A stretch of 64,000 nt of DNA from Botrytis cinerea B05.10 (taxonomy: Eukaryota > Ascomycota > Leotiomycetes > Helotiales > Sclerotiniaceae), in the NCBI RefSeq assembly GCF_000143535.2, contig NC_037317.1, forward strand, positions 1,550,001 through 1,614,000, written 5' to 3'. The notes beneath the pieces are model-generated. The model made no database searches. It was not told the origin of the DNA and worked only from the letters and a program-made list of their open reading frames with translations. Made by a program: the position numbers and the translations under genes. Shown in pieces: positions 1-13,262 of this stretch (position 1 is the stretch's first letter; each line of letters begins with the position of its first letter).

Positions 1-266
1 TGCTAGAAGAAAGTGGAGGCTGATTGAAGCACTCATTCATTCATTGATGTCACAGGCAAAGGAGCCAGGTACAAGGAGAGAGGGAGCGAGTGTGTGAGAG
101 GAGCAGGTAGTTGAGTGAATGTGGATAAGTTAGTTTGAGAAAACACACCACTTCAAACCTAGGTTGGAAGGGAAGGATGTATGACCAGGATAATGGAGAA
201 AATCAAATAAAATCAAATAAAATCAATTTATTTGTTTTAGGAGGAGTTTTTTATATATTTTATTTT

Positions 267-288
267 GGGGGAAGGGGGAAGGGGGGGA
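267..288 (+). repeat. G-run cluster (possible G-quadruplex)
   Basis: Three runs of 5, 5 and 7 G are separated by AA; the last run is long enough to supply two G-tracts. This fits the G3+N1-7 pattern for a quadruplex on the + strand. No gene is nearby. Confidence 0.45.
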
Positions 289-750
289 GCAGAGCCAGAA
301 CGCCGGCCTCTGCCTGCAAGAAGAACAAGATGCAACGAGCGAAAGGAAGAAAGGAAGAAAGGAAGGATCCTTTTCCTACGAGAGAGATTCCAAATTCGTC
401 GGTTCTGGCTGCCAGACTCAACAATAATGATAAATTGTATTGCACCAGCCTAGTACCTTTGCACATTAGGGGAAAAAGGGCTTGGTACTAGGGCTGCTAG
501 CTTCCCGGCTAGTGCAATGTAAAAAAGTGTACACAGCACGAAGGAAAAAGCTATCAATCGGCCAGGATTATATAATGATGATGATAATTAGGGATTTCGG
601 GGATTGAGAGCAGGGATGCTAAAGACCACCTATCAGACGTGTGTACGGTATGGTATGGATTGAACGGATTGGGTTAGGATGGGCAAGCGTTGGGGTGAGA
701 AAAACATCGTTCCAAGCCTTTCAAAAGGGAGGGCGAAGCGAAACTACGAG

Positions 751-790
751 CCAGCCAGCCAGCCAGCTAGTCAGCCAGTCCGTCCGTCAG
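751..790 (+). repeat. CCAG/TCAG/TCCG tetranucleotide repeat
   Basis: An imperfect tandem of 4-bp units (CCAG, then CTAG, TCAG, CCAG, TCCG). It is a simple sequence repeat without coding context. Confidence 0.6.
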
Positions 791-2814
791 TTGTGTACAG
801 TGCCGGTATGTAGGAAGCATCTAGGCATGTAGATGTAGGCATCATATATGCCCTCCCGTATTTGGTCGATGGAATGAATAATGAAAATGCGTACATCGTA
901 TGGGATGGGCTGGAGGGGGAAGGGAGGGTCTGCATGTGAAAAATCCATCGAAATGTTTTCCTTGAGGCTGCTTTTGGCCGTCTTTGAATCAAACTCGCAA
1001 ACGGAAAATGCATCTATCTATCTATCGGTTGCGCCTTCTCTACCCTTCCTTCTCTACCCTTCCTTCTTTGCTCCGCACCATTGCCTTTTGATTGCCTCGC
1101 ATACGTTTTGTCTTCTTTTTCGACTGAGGTGGCCTGTTTGATTGGCTACAGGCAAGCTGGTTTCCTAGCTTTTAAAGTGGCAACATCTATTGAATGGAAT
1201 ATATCTAAAGAAGTGGTCGGGTCCAGACCTGGTGTTCTGTTCGTGTCTGGGGAGATATGCAGCTCTTGGCTTTTGGGATGGAAATGGATTGACATTTTAT
1301 CAAACTGGCCTTTTCCCTTTCGATTTGGCAAATCGATAAGTTGATCTATAACATTGACTAAAATTCCAACAGACAGATTGGCGTTGGTTTTAGCTCGATG
1401 TATCATTACTCCTTCGGGCTTCGTATTTCATTTGAATCCATTCTTCCTCGTGCAGGTCCATGATAACATTACCGAATGGTCCGAAGCGTTCGTTCACTGA
1501 TACATGCCATGCACATTCCTATTCCTCGCTGGTAGAGTCACGATGCTATACAGAACATTGGGTTGTGTCGAATTACATACAGGGAGTGCTGCCAACATAA
1601 TCCATGAGCTACCAGCAACCAATCTGACGAGGGCACCTGGGCAACACGATAGGGAGCGGGGATGTTTGCCGTACTTTCACTGTGATGCTTTTTTTGTGGT
1701 GGAGCGTAGCGTAGCGCGTGGAACAGTGGAAAGCAGTGCAGCAGAAATTGAATGTTGCTGGCACGTACATACAAAGTCAGAGTCTTGCCTATTCAAGTCT
1801 TGCAAGGTAAAGGCCAAACCAGAAAGACAGACTAGGATTATCAATGCGTACGCGCCAGTCTCTCTGATCTCCCTTCTTGTAATATGACGGTACCATGGCC
1901 AATACGGATGTGTGAATGATCAAAGCCTTGCCATTCGCAGTGCTAGAAGCCCGGCGCAAGAGTACTCCGTAATGCAGAAGCATTGACTACCATTCGTGTG
2001 CTGCGATTCCTGCATAGTGATTGGCCGTTGCGATGAGACTTGTGCTTGTGCAGTAATGAAAATGTAAGGGCATGTAAGGGAATGTTATGAAGATAGACAT
2101 GGTGCTAGGTCGTCTAAATCTGTTAGCACCCCGGAGTCGACGAAGGGGTGGAGTGGAAGGATGGAATAAGTGATCATAATTGATCAAAATATTAGTGGAA
2201 GGGAGGATTTGGCTGGAATTCGATTGGTAATTGTTTGGGAAACATGTCCATGTATCAGCAGTGTGCCACTATTGACAATCATTCGTTGACACCTAGCGTT
2301 ACGCTTTATGTTCCATCTGACTATGAGGTCTAATCAAACCTACCATTATGGATTGCCATAGCATCGGTACGAGAGCACAACACGGCAAGAATGGACCAAG
2401 GAGATGAAGTGTTTCTAGGGTGATCAGGATAGGATTGCTTTCAAGCTACGAAGCTTTCCTCTCCAGTGGCCAAGAGAGAAAAGGCGCTTCGTTCGTTTTC
2501 TCCATACAAATTTCAAAGCCCCTCCTGGGCAATACTGCAGACCGTCTATGTATGTATGTATGTACCGACTTCGTATGCAATTGACAACGACGCTCGGGAT
2601 CCTGAATAATCGGATCGATGCCATGCTGTCGATGAGGGGTGAGGGATTCGTTTCCGTCTCCCAGGCTGCAGATATTTACGTTCCACCGCTTCGCACACAC
2701 ATGATTGGTGCCAAAATTTCGATTCGCTCTTTTCTTCTTTTGCGCAATCACATTTTCCCTACGTTCGTTCGCCGGCCCCAAAATGATATCGAGAAAGTGT
2801 TCCTTCCCTTGCCT

Positions 2815-2843
2815 TCCCTCCCCTCCCCTCCCCTCCCCTCCCT
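2815..2843 (+). repeat. CCCCT pentanucleotide repeat
   Basis: About five copies of CCCCT. The - strand reads as repeated GGGGA and could form a G-quadruplex. Confidence 0.7.
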
Positions 2844-3828
2844 CTACGTAAGCAAGGCAGGCCCTGCTGAGGCAGTAGCATAAGCAAAGTTCCTACCAGT
2901 CACTGAGTCAAATATATCAAACATGATCCGCAAGTACCCTCCTACAGGGGGGCCACCTATGGCCTGACTTCTTCTGTGTTGTATCAGTCAGGCAGGCTGT
3001 GTGAACGAAGATGAGACTTTTCCATGATCATCCACCGGCACATTTTCCCAAAATTGACCCGTGATTCTGGGAGAGACTTACACTTTTTGTGGCTGAACTT
3101 CTCAGATTCTTCCCACGTCCGATGGGCGCCGCCCCCGTCCACCAATCTAATCACTCAATCCTACACCAATGACTGGATCCATATCATCCGGCTCGTCAGC
3201 TGGGCACTGACTGGTGTATACGATATGCGGACGCTCAATCACATATATTGCTTACTATACAAGCCATGTATAATGATCATTATTACACACACACCCCCTG
3301 GAAAGCAAAAAGCAAATGTGTGCGTAGCTTGCTGTGTTTTTGTTAGTTGGACTGATGATCTTTGTTCGAAACACTCCTTTTCCAAGGGGAAATGCAGCTT
3401 TCGCGTTTTCAAGCCGTTGGTTCATCAACCATTCCACTCCATTTCAACAATTTCCGGCAGAGAATGGAATGGCTGAAGTTAACTAGATTATTATGGCCAT
3501 CGGCGTCGATCCTGGCTTAGGGTATGATTATTGAATTTTGAACTTCGATTTACTAAATTCCGTTCCCACAGCCCACCGTAGTAGCTGCTTCTAGGTTCTT
3601 TTTTTTCCTACTTAGCCGTTGGGCGGTGCTTCCATAGATGAGAGAACCCTACCGCCAAAGTTTGTGGAGAATCACCGAACAAGGAAGGGGAAATGGCAAT
3701 ATGTAAATAGTCTGCTAACACATATTATTGCTGATGATCAAAACCTTTCTCGTATCTCGCTCGCCAACGGACTGAATGCTTCTAGATTCTGAACTCAAGT
3801 GCAGGTCACCATCATCAAAGAAATTTAG

Positions 3829-3844
3829 CCCCCCTCCCCCCCCT
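3829..3844 (+). repeat. C-rich tract
   Basis: Two runs of C, six and nine long, interrupted by one T. It is another strongly strand-asymmetric G/C run in the gene-poor arm. Confidence 0.5.
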
Positions 3845-5693
3845 GACAGAGAGTCCAGCAATTCCGCTCTTTCCACTTTACGCGACTCGCAAATCGCGTG
3901 GTCGACACCTTTGTCTACAGTGCGTGCTGTACGTGAAAGGGAAGTTTATTAATGAGTTTAGATCGATGATTAGATGGAATTTCAGAGATGGTGGGGAAGT
4001 AAGAGGAGGGGCAATGTTCATTTGTTGGGCCCAAGCAAAATCTATCTTGGCTAGCACAAATCGATCTTCACAAATACACAGGACCGACTACGTAGCCACA
4101 GACTCTAGAGGGTATCAAGCAATTTGCTCTGCGTGCCATCAATGACCATCTGTGTACGTATTCGTATGCCGGCACAATATACATTTTCCTCACACGATGG
4201 TCTGTTTCCCTTGAGAATCGAGGACCGCTACCCCCTTCACATACATAATCCATTGTTCACGCGGCGAACAAGACCTGATTTAGATATAGTACTTACTTGC
4301 ACAGCTAAGTTTAGGAATGAGGTGGGATGAGATGCTAAACGGACAGCGATTCGGATACACCAACCTAACATGAATTTCACCTACTTTATTTCTTAGCTGG
4401 CATCGTAACCCTGCTTGCTACCTATGCTCCATCCATCATCTGAGCATATCATCGTCTATCCACCCGCGATTTTCCTTTACTATCTTCCTGCACTCACATC
4501 CTACATGCCGTATGCGGATGATTGCTATGAAGAGGGCATGGTGCATAAAAATAAGACGCTATGTAATGTATGGACAAAGGTTGAGCTCGATGATGTTGGA
4601 TGTGGTTTGGTGTGGTTTGGCAAAATCGGAAGGCATAAACAGATTCGTTCCGCTGCCAGTGTAATGTGTTCAACTACTTCCCTGCTCGCCGGCCGGTTCT
4701 GTTTTGTGTGTGCAGGGCGGGGGCGGAAAAAGGTGGCTGCGATGAAAGAAGAGTGTGTCATGCCATTGTGTTTCGTTGGTGATCCGAGAATTGTTTTTAG
4801 ACCTTCTTGCTTGTGTGTCGCCATCATTGATCTGAGTCAGAGTATAGAGTAACCCTCTTGGTTCCCATTCAATGTTCCATGGATTCCTTCGCCCGGAAAA
4901 TTCCTTGGAAGGTTGGGTTGAAGGAGGACCGAGGACGACGCATATTTCCATTCAGCTAACAATCGCTGTACTCCTGTTCCGTTTCCTATGTTTCTCCGTA
5001 ACCTACCGCCGCTTCACATTGCCTGCCTCAAGTGCTAGCTTTGTAAATTAGTCTGACCTGTCCTTGCTCTTCAGAGGCACATGTCCGCGCGTGCCGTTTT
5101 TTCATTCTTTCTCGGAACACACGCTGTACGAAGGTGTCGTAAATTGAATTTATGATTTGATCGTCAACCGCGGTCCAATGCTCCACCCAATTCGCGTTAC
5201 AGCTCATGCGACCCTCAAGCCTCTCTTCAGGTGGTGGGGGGAAGGCTCAGAGGATGCATCCAGTCATATCGAAATGAGAACCTTGGAATCTTGAGCACCC
5301 TCAAAAGAACCTTTGCCTGGACCCGGCTGCGGCACAGCCTTTCCTGTCCATCCTCGAATATGTGTGATTGGACCAACTGGATGCTTTCGATGCTCCTCTT
5401 GGAAAATGCACGTTAGAGAGTTATTATTTCACCGCATCCATTCTAGCAGAAGTTTGAGATCAAGAGATAAGGAGGCGAGGATTCGAAGGAACGATATGAT
5501 TCGGGGCATTGATTGACGACGCCTATGGATAGAATCAGAAGCGTGTCGCCGATTTATCGAATAGAGTGAGCGTGGTAAGACCATCAGAACTTTATTCTAA
5601 GGTTCCAAATTGAAATCACAGTGACATTCACATTCGTATCTTGGAACTCGGATAAAGAGTCTCTTGAGTCTTGACGAACATCTAAATCTAGTT

Positions 5694-5723
5694 GGGGAGG
5701 GGGAGGGGAAGGGGGCAAGGGGG
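5694..5723 (+). repeat. G-run cluster (possible G-quadruplex)
   Basis: Five consecutive runs of 4-5 G are separated by one to three bases (A, A, AA, CAA). This is the best quadruplex-type motif in the window. Confidence 0.5.
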
Positions 5724-8700
5724 CCTTCTGGGACAACGGTAAAGCATGTTGTAAGTTCTATAATAGTATCCTTCGTAATTGTGCCATTGGAGACGACCTA
5801 CTCCATGACCAGTGTTTTCTAGGAGGTGCACGAATGGAAAGCGTGTTCAAATTTCAAACCCCATACCTTGATATCAACCACAGATAGAATAATATAATAT
5901 AATAATGAATGCAGGTAACATTGGGTTAGGTTTCGGTTTGACTTGCTTGATAATTTAGAAATGATCTTTTGTTTTGGTTTTAATTAGCTAATGGGGAAAG
6001 AGGACTGAGAACTGTGCTGGTCCTACTCCGTACTTTACCAAGGATCTTCATCGTTATGGTATTGTCATATTGTCACATCAACAGGCGAAAAACCTCAATT
6101 CTCCAGTTTTTTGGAGTCCACGCAGCAATGTAATGAATGTACTACAGAGCACTGTGTGATTAGCACCGAGGGTCTAGGCAAGATAGGACAATCGGCATCT
6201 GTCTAATCTGGCACTTGCTGCATACGAGAAGAATTCGTCATCTATTAAGTTTTTTCTCTAGACTGGCTGTAACTTATTGGAGAGAAGAACTATCAGATCT
6301 CCCGGAACAATTTTGAATTGTATGGAATGGATACGAAAGAAGCCATAGTATCTAGGTAAAATACCTTGCCGTTGCCGGTCCTTTTCAAATTTGCAACCGA
6401 ATCAAATCTTGGTGTGGTCTTTTTTCTTGCTTGGTGGATGGCTCACTGCAGATGAGTGGCCACAAGCGCCATAGACCGTTCGTTTCTCTCATTTTAGCGT
6501 GGGGAGAGTGGGATTGGCATTTGGCAACTCGACATTGATTGTAGAACTTTCGAACACTTGTCTGGGATCATTTTCATACACACCCCAGTGTGATCAGGCC
6601 CGGCTTCTTTCCTTCAGCTTGCCAGTTGAAAGTGGGAAGGAAGCTCAAGGAAGTGAAAGGCAAACAGAAACCAGAATCATTCGAATCCGCATTTTCCCTC
6701 GTACGGTCAAACCGGGTAAGCCATAATGATCAAGTTTCAATCTATCTTGCATGCCCTGCAACACTATCGATCGACTGATAACTGGCTACCTATTGGAATG
6801 ATTAATGGTACTTCGAAATGCAAGTCTACACAAGTACGCTCGGCCTACAACTCGGTCTGCCAATCTGTTTGGTACAGTATCGTGGTTCTGTATGGTAGCA
6901 CCCCTTATGTCTAAACTTTGGGATGCGACGGTTGCGGAAGTTGCCCCCCTTTCCAATCCTACACTATCTGGAAAAAAACCCTCGGCATGCCCAAGAGAAT
7001 TATCACACATACTTTCTTGGGTGCGGGTACTACCAATGGGACAAGATGCTCACCATTTCCAACATGGAATCGTTTCGAATACGGTATCAATAATGTTAGA
7101 CCAGGCTGAGGAACGCCGACAAGAAATTTGGACTCGAACATCATGCACTCAGATACCCGGCAAAATTCCACGACATCACGGAATTGGCGTTTGATTCTCG
7201 CAATTCTAAGACTGCTAAGCTACCGACCACTCACTTCGTATACCCATATCATGGCATCTTGTGGCTGTACTATAATAACATGCCCACGTAATATTGTAAA
7301 GATACAGAACCGCAGAAATGAGCGATCTGCTCGGTCAGCTTGTTCGACGTCGCATGCACAGATGCTTGCCCGTTGTGTTTATGATTACTAGCAAGAAAAA
7401 AAACGACAAGTCATTCGTGTTCTTTACCGGCTGTGCTTGCTTTCTGGCTACTCATCAACCAACTTTTACCTTCCAGCGTTACACCACCACTTGAACAATC
7501 TGTCATGCTACTCCTTTAAGCCCCCCACCGAACAACACGGCAAACTAGATTTGTCTCTCCCGTCTTTTCCTGCTGCTAAGACCTACCTAGGCTTTCCAAA
7601 GATTACAACCAAACTCACCGGTCATATGCAGACAAGCTGTCCTGGAAAGTTGGCTGATCTCAAAGGAAGGAATACAAGCCTGCTCGGTAGGTTCAGCATG
7701 TCCTCCGGTGCAAAGGACCCCCTGTCGCTACTGCATCTAATCAATGCAAAAGGCCGCACACCCAACATCAGGTAACATCTCCAGGTTGAAAACTGGATCC
7801 CTCATTAGCAATTCATCAGCAATTTGAATTCGCAATTAACACATGTCTACCAACCATCGACGCCAACACTCCTGGATCATTTGATTGAGAATCCATGTTC
7901 CACACATATATCACATTACAGTATTTCACCATCTTAGCCGGGTTGCCTCACCTCATGGGATGGATTTTCCAAGTGATAATCTTCCACCCCCCGAGATTCA
8001 AACTCGCTTTGAGCGATCAGGCCGATGTCTTATATGAATGAAAGACTAAGGGTCTTACTACCACCATGAACACATCAGCAAGAGTCATGATTATATGCGC
8101 GTGCCCAGGAAGGTCTCATCGATTGGAACTCAGGTACTCTATGAAAAGAGACGTCGATTTCTCATCAAATATCCACCAGCCTCGTATATGCTTTTGTGTG
8201 AACGGGTAGGTTGCAGAGGAGCATCCGGCCAGCCAAAGTCTGCTGTATGTCAAGCAACATACGCCCCGTACCGCCCGTGGCACAAATGATCCCGAAACCG
8301 AAAGTGAAATTGTTCTTGTGGCTAAGATTATGAGAATGGTGGTTGAGATTGCCGCATACCGACAGTTCAATCCGGGAAATACGATGGGTGCCACCATCGT
8401 CTTTTAAATTTGACAAGTTTCCAATTCATCCTTATACATTATGCTGAGCCAGCGGGGAATCCGCACTTCACTCGGATCGTAATTCGTGACTTATCATAAC
8501 GAGCGTACTCCCTGAGGTGAAAAGATGTTAGGGCGGTTGTATTACTGGCAGTGTCGTTGAAGTTTGATATTGACCGGTTTTCCCATCAAACATTTTTCCA
8601 AAACGACCATGACCAAGGGCATGCTATAATGGGTGAATGTCGAATTTCCTCAATGTGATGACGCTCACGTGAATATCATGTGATTTCGTGCCAGTGCCAG

Positions 8701-9093
8701 CCTCGTGACTAAGGCCAAAAGTTTCTATTTTTGGTCGGTCGAAAGAGTGGTTTCGCCGCCAACGAGAATTAGTTGCCAGGAACATACGAGATGTCCAAGA
8801 TTAATCAATGCTATTGGTGCATTCTTCCTCCCCCTTGGTCGCAACGACGACTCGCCATCATTCACACATTCACAATCTTTGCATTTCATCAAATTATTGC
8901 TAGATTAACGTCGACCTGCACAATTACGATCGCTAGTTTTATTTTTGCTACACCACATTCACTTGCTGCAGTTCTGAGATAGTTGACAACCATTCCGTCG
9001 TGTCCGCGGGCATTCCTCGCGCCCAACAACATTCGACTTCCAACCTCCTTAGAATATCTTTAAATACGTCGAACGACAACAATATACTTCACG

Positions 9094-10215
9094 ATGGGCT
9101 TTGGGGACTTTTACTCGATCTGCGAACAAGCAGCGCTTCCATTATGTGCAGAGGTCGGAGCGATAAAAACAATCGCCGGAAGTCATGGCATTGAGGCAAA
9201 TTGTTATTCGCGCAATATTGAATTGGCCAACACGATCATATTTCAAGCAGCCGCATGCTTCGTACACATCGTCGCTTTAATTATGACGGTTATCATGATA
9301 TTGCACGTTAGGAGTAAATTTACTGCTGTTGGTAGGTCAGGCCGGAGTGTATCTTGAGAGACGAAGAGTGAGTAGAATGATTGAAACTAATGCAACGTTT
9401 TTCAGGCCGGAAAGAAATCACAACTTTCTTCTACATTTATATGCTCCTCACATTCTTTACGTTGCTTCTCGATGCTGGTGTTATCCCACCCGGGACTGGA
9501 CCTTACCCATACTTTTCGGCTGTACAAAATGGTCTCACATCTGCCCTTACTGTCTGTTTATTGATTAATGGGTTTGTTGGATTCCAATTATATGAAGATG
9601 GAACACGAATTTCCGTTTGGCTTCTTCGCTCAATCAGTGCCGCCATGTTCGTCCTTACGTTCCTCATTTCCCTCGCTACCTACATGTCCTGGGCAGGACT
9701 TGGACCCACTCGAACCATTGGGCTCTTCATTGTGCTATACCTACTTTCTGCTATTGAGTTAGCTATCTACGGTGTTATGCAAGTAATTCTTGTTGTGAAC
9801 ACTCTCCAGGATCGTTGGCCATTAGGTGAACTCTCTTTTGCCTTTTTCTTCTTCGCTGCAGGACAAGTTGTTCTTTACGCTTTCAGTACCAGCATTTGCA
9901 ATGCTATCAGCCACTATTTAGATGGATTATTCTTCGCTTCAATTGCCAATCTTCTAGCTGTGATGATGATTTATAAGGTCAGTCCTAGTTCCAAACCTGG
10001 ACTTTACAACTTGCTTTTATTAACAACATGAATAGTACTGGGACTCTATCACTAAGGAAGATCTCGAATTTTCAGTTGGTATCAAGCAGAACAACTGGGA
10101 AGTTAAGGACCTCCTCGAAGATGACCGAAGAACCACTGTGTATCAAGACATGGACTATCAGCACAGTCCTGGCCACCAACCACGAAACTCGAACTACGGC
10201 GGCTTCAATTATTGA
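9094..10215 (+). CDS. CHS7: Chitin synthase export chaperone (Chs7)
   Basis: Three exons: 9094-9331, 9406-9977 and 10036-10215, giving 329 aa with phase-consistent joins; intron 1 ends TTTTTCAG and intron 2 ends AATAG. The protein opens [18 protein letters not shown], contains [11 protein letters not shown] and [16 protein letters not shown] across the first join, and ends with a soluble tail starting at [15 protein letters not shown]. These are signatures of the fungal Chs7 family, and the length is normal for it. There are about seven hydrophobic segments. In known fungi Chs7 sits in the ER membrane and is needed for class IV-type chitin synthase (Chs3) to leave the ER, so loss reduces cell-wall chitin. 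The start codon is the first ATG of the conserved N-terminus. It is isolated: gene-poor DNA lies upstream, and the oxidase gene downstream points toward it. Confidence 0.95.
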
Positions 10216-11549
10216 AAAGGCATCTTGCAAAATTGCGGACTAATCAAAAACTGAATGTAATGGAGGAAGTATAGACGGGGGTGCTATGGAATGAGATAAG
10301 AATATTAGGGCCAACATTGCATTTTATTGCATCACATGAGCAAAACCAGAGAGCTTGAAGAGGTTTTGAAATCTGGGCGGGCGTTTTATTGGATTGGGCG
10401 TTTTTGTATGAATCCATGGGTCTCTTGTAGATAGCAAGGGCTGTTTAATCGTCTTCTTGGTCAATAAAATGACATGGCATGTGAAATGAGCGGAAGGGGG
10501 GCGTTTGTTGATTTGGGATTGAAGAGAAAGCGTAGTGGATTTTTGAAAGGGGGGAGGAGAGAGTGGGAAGTTGGATATGCCTAGGATGGATGTATATCGA
10601 TTGGAAATGAAGGAGAACGGGTCACGAAGAAACACAGATCGGGTAGATGGTAGGGAAGGGACGCGATGATAGCTTGGAAAACAAAATGCAACTATAATAT
10701 ATGAATGTATTATCTGCGAATATTGTTCCCATCTCATACAGTATGTCTCGCTGCCCCTTCTTTTAATCTTTTTCTTGTGGTTCGATATATGATATCGTGC
10801 TTGTACTTCTGAGTTGAAAAGATCTATATCCTCAGTAGTTTGCAGGGCTCTTTTGAGACGATGAGTATTTCCATGTTGGAATCAATACCTACCTACCTAG
10901 CCAAGACCCTTCTCTTTACGTATGATGAGTTCGCCCATTTCCATTCATTCGTCACTCGTTCGGGTTCGAGTTAGCGAAGAATAGAAACATTTAAATTGAT
11001 TCTCAGATATGCATACACATATACACCACTAACCAATTCTCCCAATTCTCATCTTGTAAATCGGCATCGGAATTGGAATTGGTGTTACTATTAGTACTTA
11101 TCTATATCATGTATATATATATATATATTGTCGCTTTAAAAAGACATTCTCTCGGAGAGGGTCTGGGGAGATGAAGTGTCGTATTGTGTTGATATATTGT
11201 AATATGATATGATTGATTCTTTGGATGATGCTTTTTTTACTTTACTCCGAGGTTCACAGGGTGGGCTTTTGTACTGAGGTGCATGTGCAGATGTAGTATA
11301 TATATTGATAATTGTTATAACATTCTTAAGTATTTCTATACAAATATTTGACCAACTCCTCCCCACGCATGATATATGTTTGCGTGTAGTACTCATAACC
11401 AATCGCATCCGCCCAACCATGCACACTTTCTCATGTATTTGAAATCTACCCACTCTAATGATATCCGTACCCGTATCCGTATCCCTATGCACATTTACAG
11501 CCCGTCTCTTCCCTTCTCGCCTCTCTTTCTTTTTTCTCACAACTAAAAC
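10216..11549. other. Intergenic region between convergent CHS7 and oxidase genes
   Basis: It holds the 3' flanks of both genes. There is a (TA)n stretch near 11112-11129 and no gene-like frame. A 137-codon open frame on the - strand (10324-10737) has a random-looking translation. Confidence 0.6.
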
Positions 11550-13262
11550 CTACAACCTAGGTTCCACCATTCCCCTCCATCCAGCCTCCTGTGCAATCAT
11601 CTCTGCCGCTCTCTCTCCAATTGCCAAAACCGTCAACATAGGATTGATAGTAGGCATCGTTGGGAAAACACCGGCATCCGCCACTCTCACTCCCTTAAGT
11701 CCTCTGACCTTCAATTTCTCATCACACACGCTCATCTTGTCCTGCTCACTACCCATCTTGGTAGTTCCAGCTGGGTGATAAACGGTGTGAGCAACTCTTC
11801 TTCCGTATTCTGAAAGTTGTTCATCAGTTTGAACTTCTGGGCCGGGTGCTACTTCACGGGTAAGCCAGTTTGAGAAAGGTGCTTTCTTGGCGATTTCACG
11901 TGCGGCCTTGAGACCGGCAACAATGGTGGCTGCGTCGTAGCCTTCGGGATCGGTGAAGTAGCGGAAATCGAGGGCGGGTTTTACAGAGGGATCGGAGGAG
12001 GTGAGGTAAATACGTCCTCGGGATCTGGGACGGGGGATGTTGGGGGTCATGCAGAATGCATTTAGAGGGGCGTCGTAGCCTAGACGAGCAGTGTTGAGGC
12101 AGAAGGGAATTTGGTAGCAGTGCATCATGATATCTGCAATGGTGCCATCTGGAAGACCTTTGGGGTTGAGTTCTGGGTGAATATGGTTTTTGGCGGCGTT
12201 GGGTAGTTCACGACGGAGGAAGATACCGGCATCACTGTCCATTGTAGTTTGAGGTGGGACAGGGGCATTGAGTTCCCACATGATGATGGATTCGGGGTGG
12301 TCGATGAGATTCTCTCCTACACCTGGAAGGTCGTGTACGACAGGGATGTTGAGATCTTTAAGTTGTTGGGCAGGGCCAACTCCAGAGAGGAGCATAAGGC
12401 GACAGGTATCGACTGCGCCAGCACAGAGGATAGTTTCGGTTTTGGGGGAGACGGTGAGTTTCTCGCCAGATTTCAAGGTTACGTTTACACTCTTGACGGT
12501 TTTGCTGGAGTCAAAGTTAAGTTTGCTAACCCAGGCATTGGTGAGGATAGTCAAGTTTGGTCGATTCTCGGCACCGCGGAGAATTGGGTGAATGTAAGCG
12601 ACAGAAGCCGAACTTCTTCGTCCATCATCTGGGTTGTATGATACTGAGAAGAAACCAACACCCTGTTCGAGAGCACCCTTTTCACGAATCTCGTGGTTGA
12701 AATCATGGATGATGGGAATATCCATGGCAGTAGAGCAAGATTCGATCCAATCCTTACAAATTTGGTTTCTGTGTCGTGGATGGACGGGGTTAGTTTGGTT
12801 GCGGAGGTTATCAATGAGACGCATCATGGTCTTGAATCCCCATCCTTTGCATCCCAAACTCTCCCAGATTTGGCAATCATACTCGAATGGACGGAATGAT
12901 ATCAAAGTGTTGTGAGAAGAGCAACCTCCAAGAACCTTAGCACGTGAGTGTCTAATGTATGAATTTCCTATGTTCTGTCAGCGTCAATTCCCATTGCTCC
13001 GAGAAGAATCATAATCACCATTTGGTTGTTCTGTAGTTCCGTAATCATAATCCAATTCTCCACCAAGCAAGGTAAGCCACTCTTTGAGTTTCAACACTTT
13101 GTCATTATTGAAATCACTTGGACCACCCTCAATCATAAGAATCTTCTTATTTGGTAAGTACTCGGAAAGTCTGCTAGCAATAACACATCCTGCTGTTCCG
13201 CCTCCAACAATGACATAGTCAAAGTCATTGACTTGAGATGATGATAGGAGATCGGTAGTCAT
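11550..13262 (-). CDS. GMC-family FAD oxidoreductase, choline oxidase/dehydrogenase-like
   Basis: Two exons, 13262-13019 and 12967-11550 (553 aa); the 51-nt intron has a GCTGAC branch site. The dinucleotide-binding motif YVIVGGGTAGCVIASRLSE lies near the N-terminus, followed after the splice by HSRAKVLGGCSSHN, a GMC signature. The C-terminal active-site block HTVYHPAGTTKMG and the TINPMLTVLAIGERAAEMI segment supply the conserved His and Asn of GMC oxidases. The family oxidises alcohols. The divergent betaine aldehyde dehydrogenase next door makes choline the likely substrate, giving betaine aldehyde (inference from context). The C-terminus is PRL, a possible weak peroxisomal PTS1. I chose the ATG at 13262 because the frame further upstream has only a TTG. 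Another small-alcohol substrate is possible. Confidence 0.85.

Larger units (their letters stand above)
1..9093. other. Gene-poor region upstream of CHS7
   Basis: No reading frame here resembles a known protein, and the longest open frames (about 110-150 codons) have low-complexity or random-looking translations. The region is rich in homopurine/homopyrimidine runs and short tandem repeats (listed separately). I see no transposase, reverse transcriptase or terminal repeats. It may be the long promoter of a gene beyond the left edge, a non-coding transcript region, or decayed sequence. The CHS7 promoter must lie in its last few hundred bases. Confidence 0.6.

Noticed and set aside
3024..3476. 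150-codon + strand frame in the gene-poor arm
   Set aside because: Starts at ATG, but the composition looks random, with no motif and no splice partner.
4415..4852. 145-codon + strand frame in the gene-poor arm
   Set aside because: No recognisable motif; a - strand frame overlaps it equally well; likely noise.
10324..10737. 137-codon - strand frame downstream of CHS7
   Set aside because: Lies in the 3' flank, has a low-complexity translation and no family resemblance.
10961..10982. GGGTTCGAG string resembling a tRNA B box
   Set aside because: No A box upstream at tRNA distance and the flanks do not pair.
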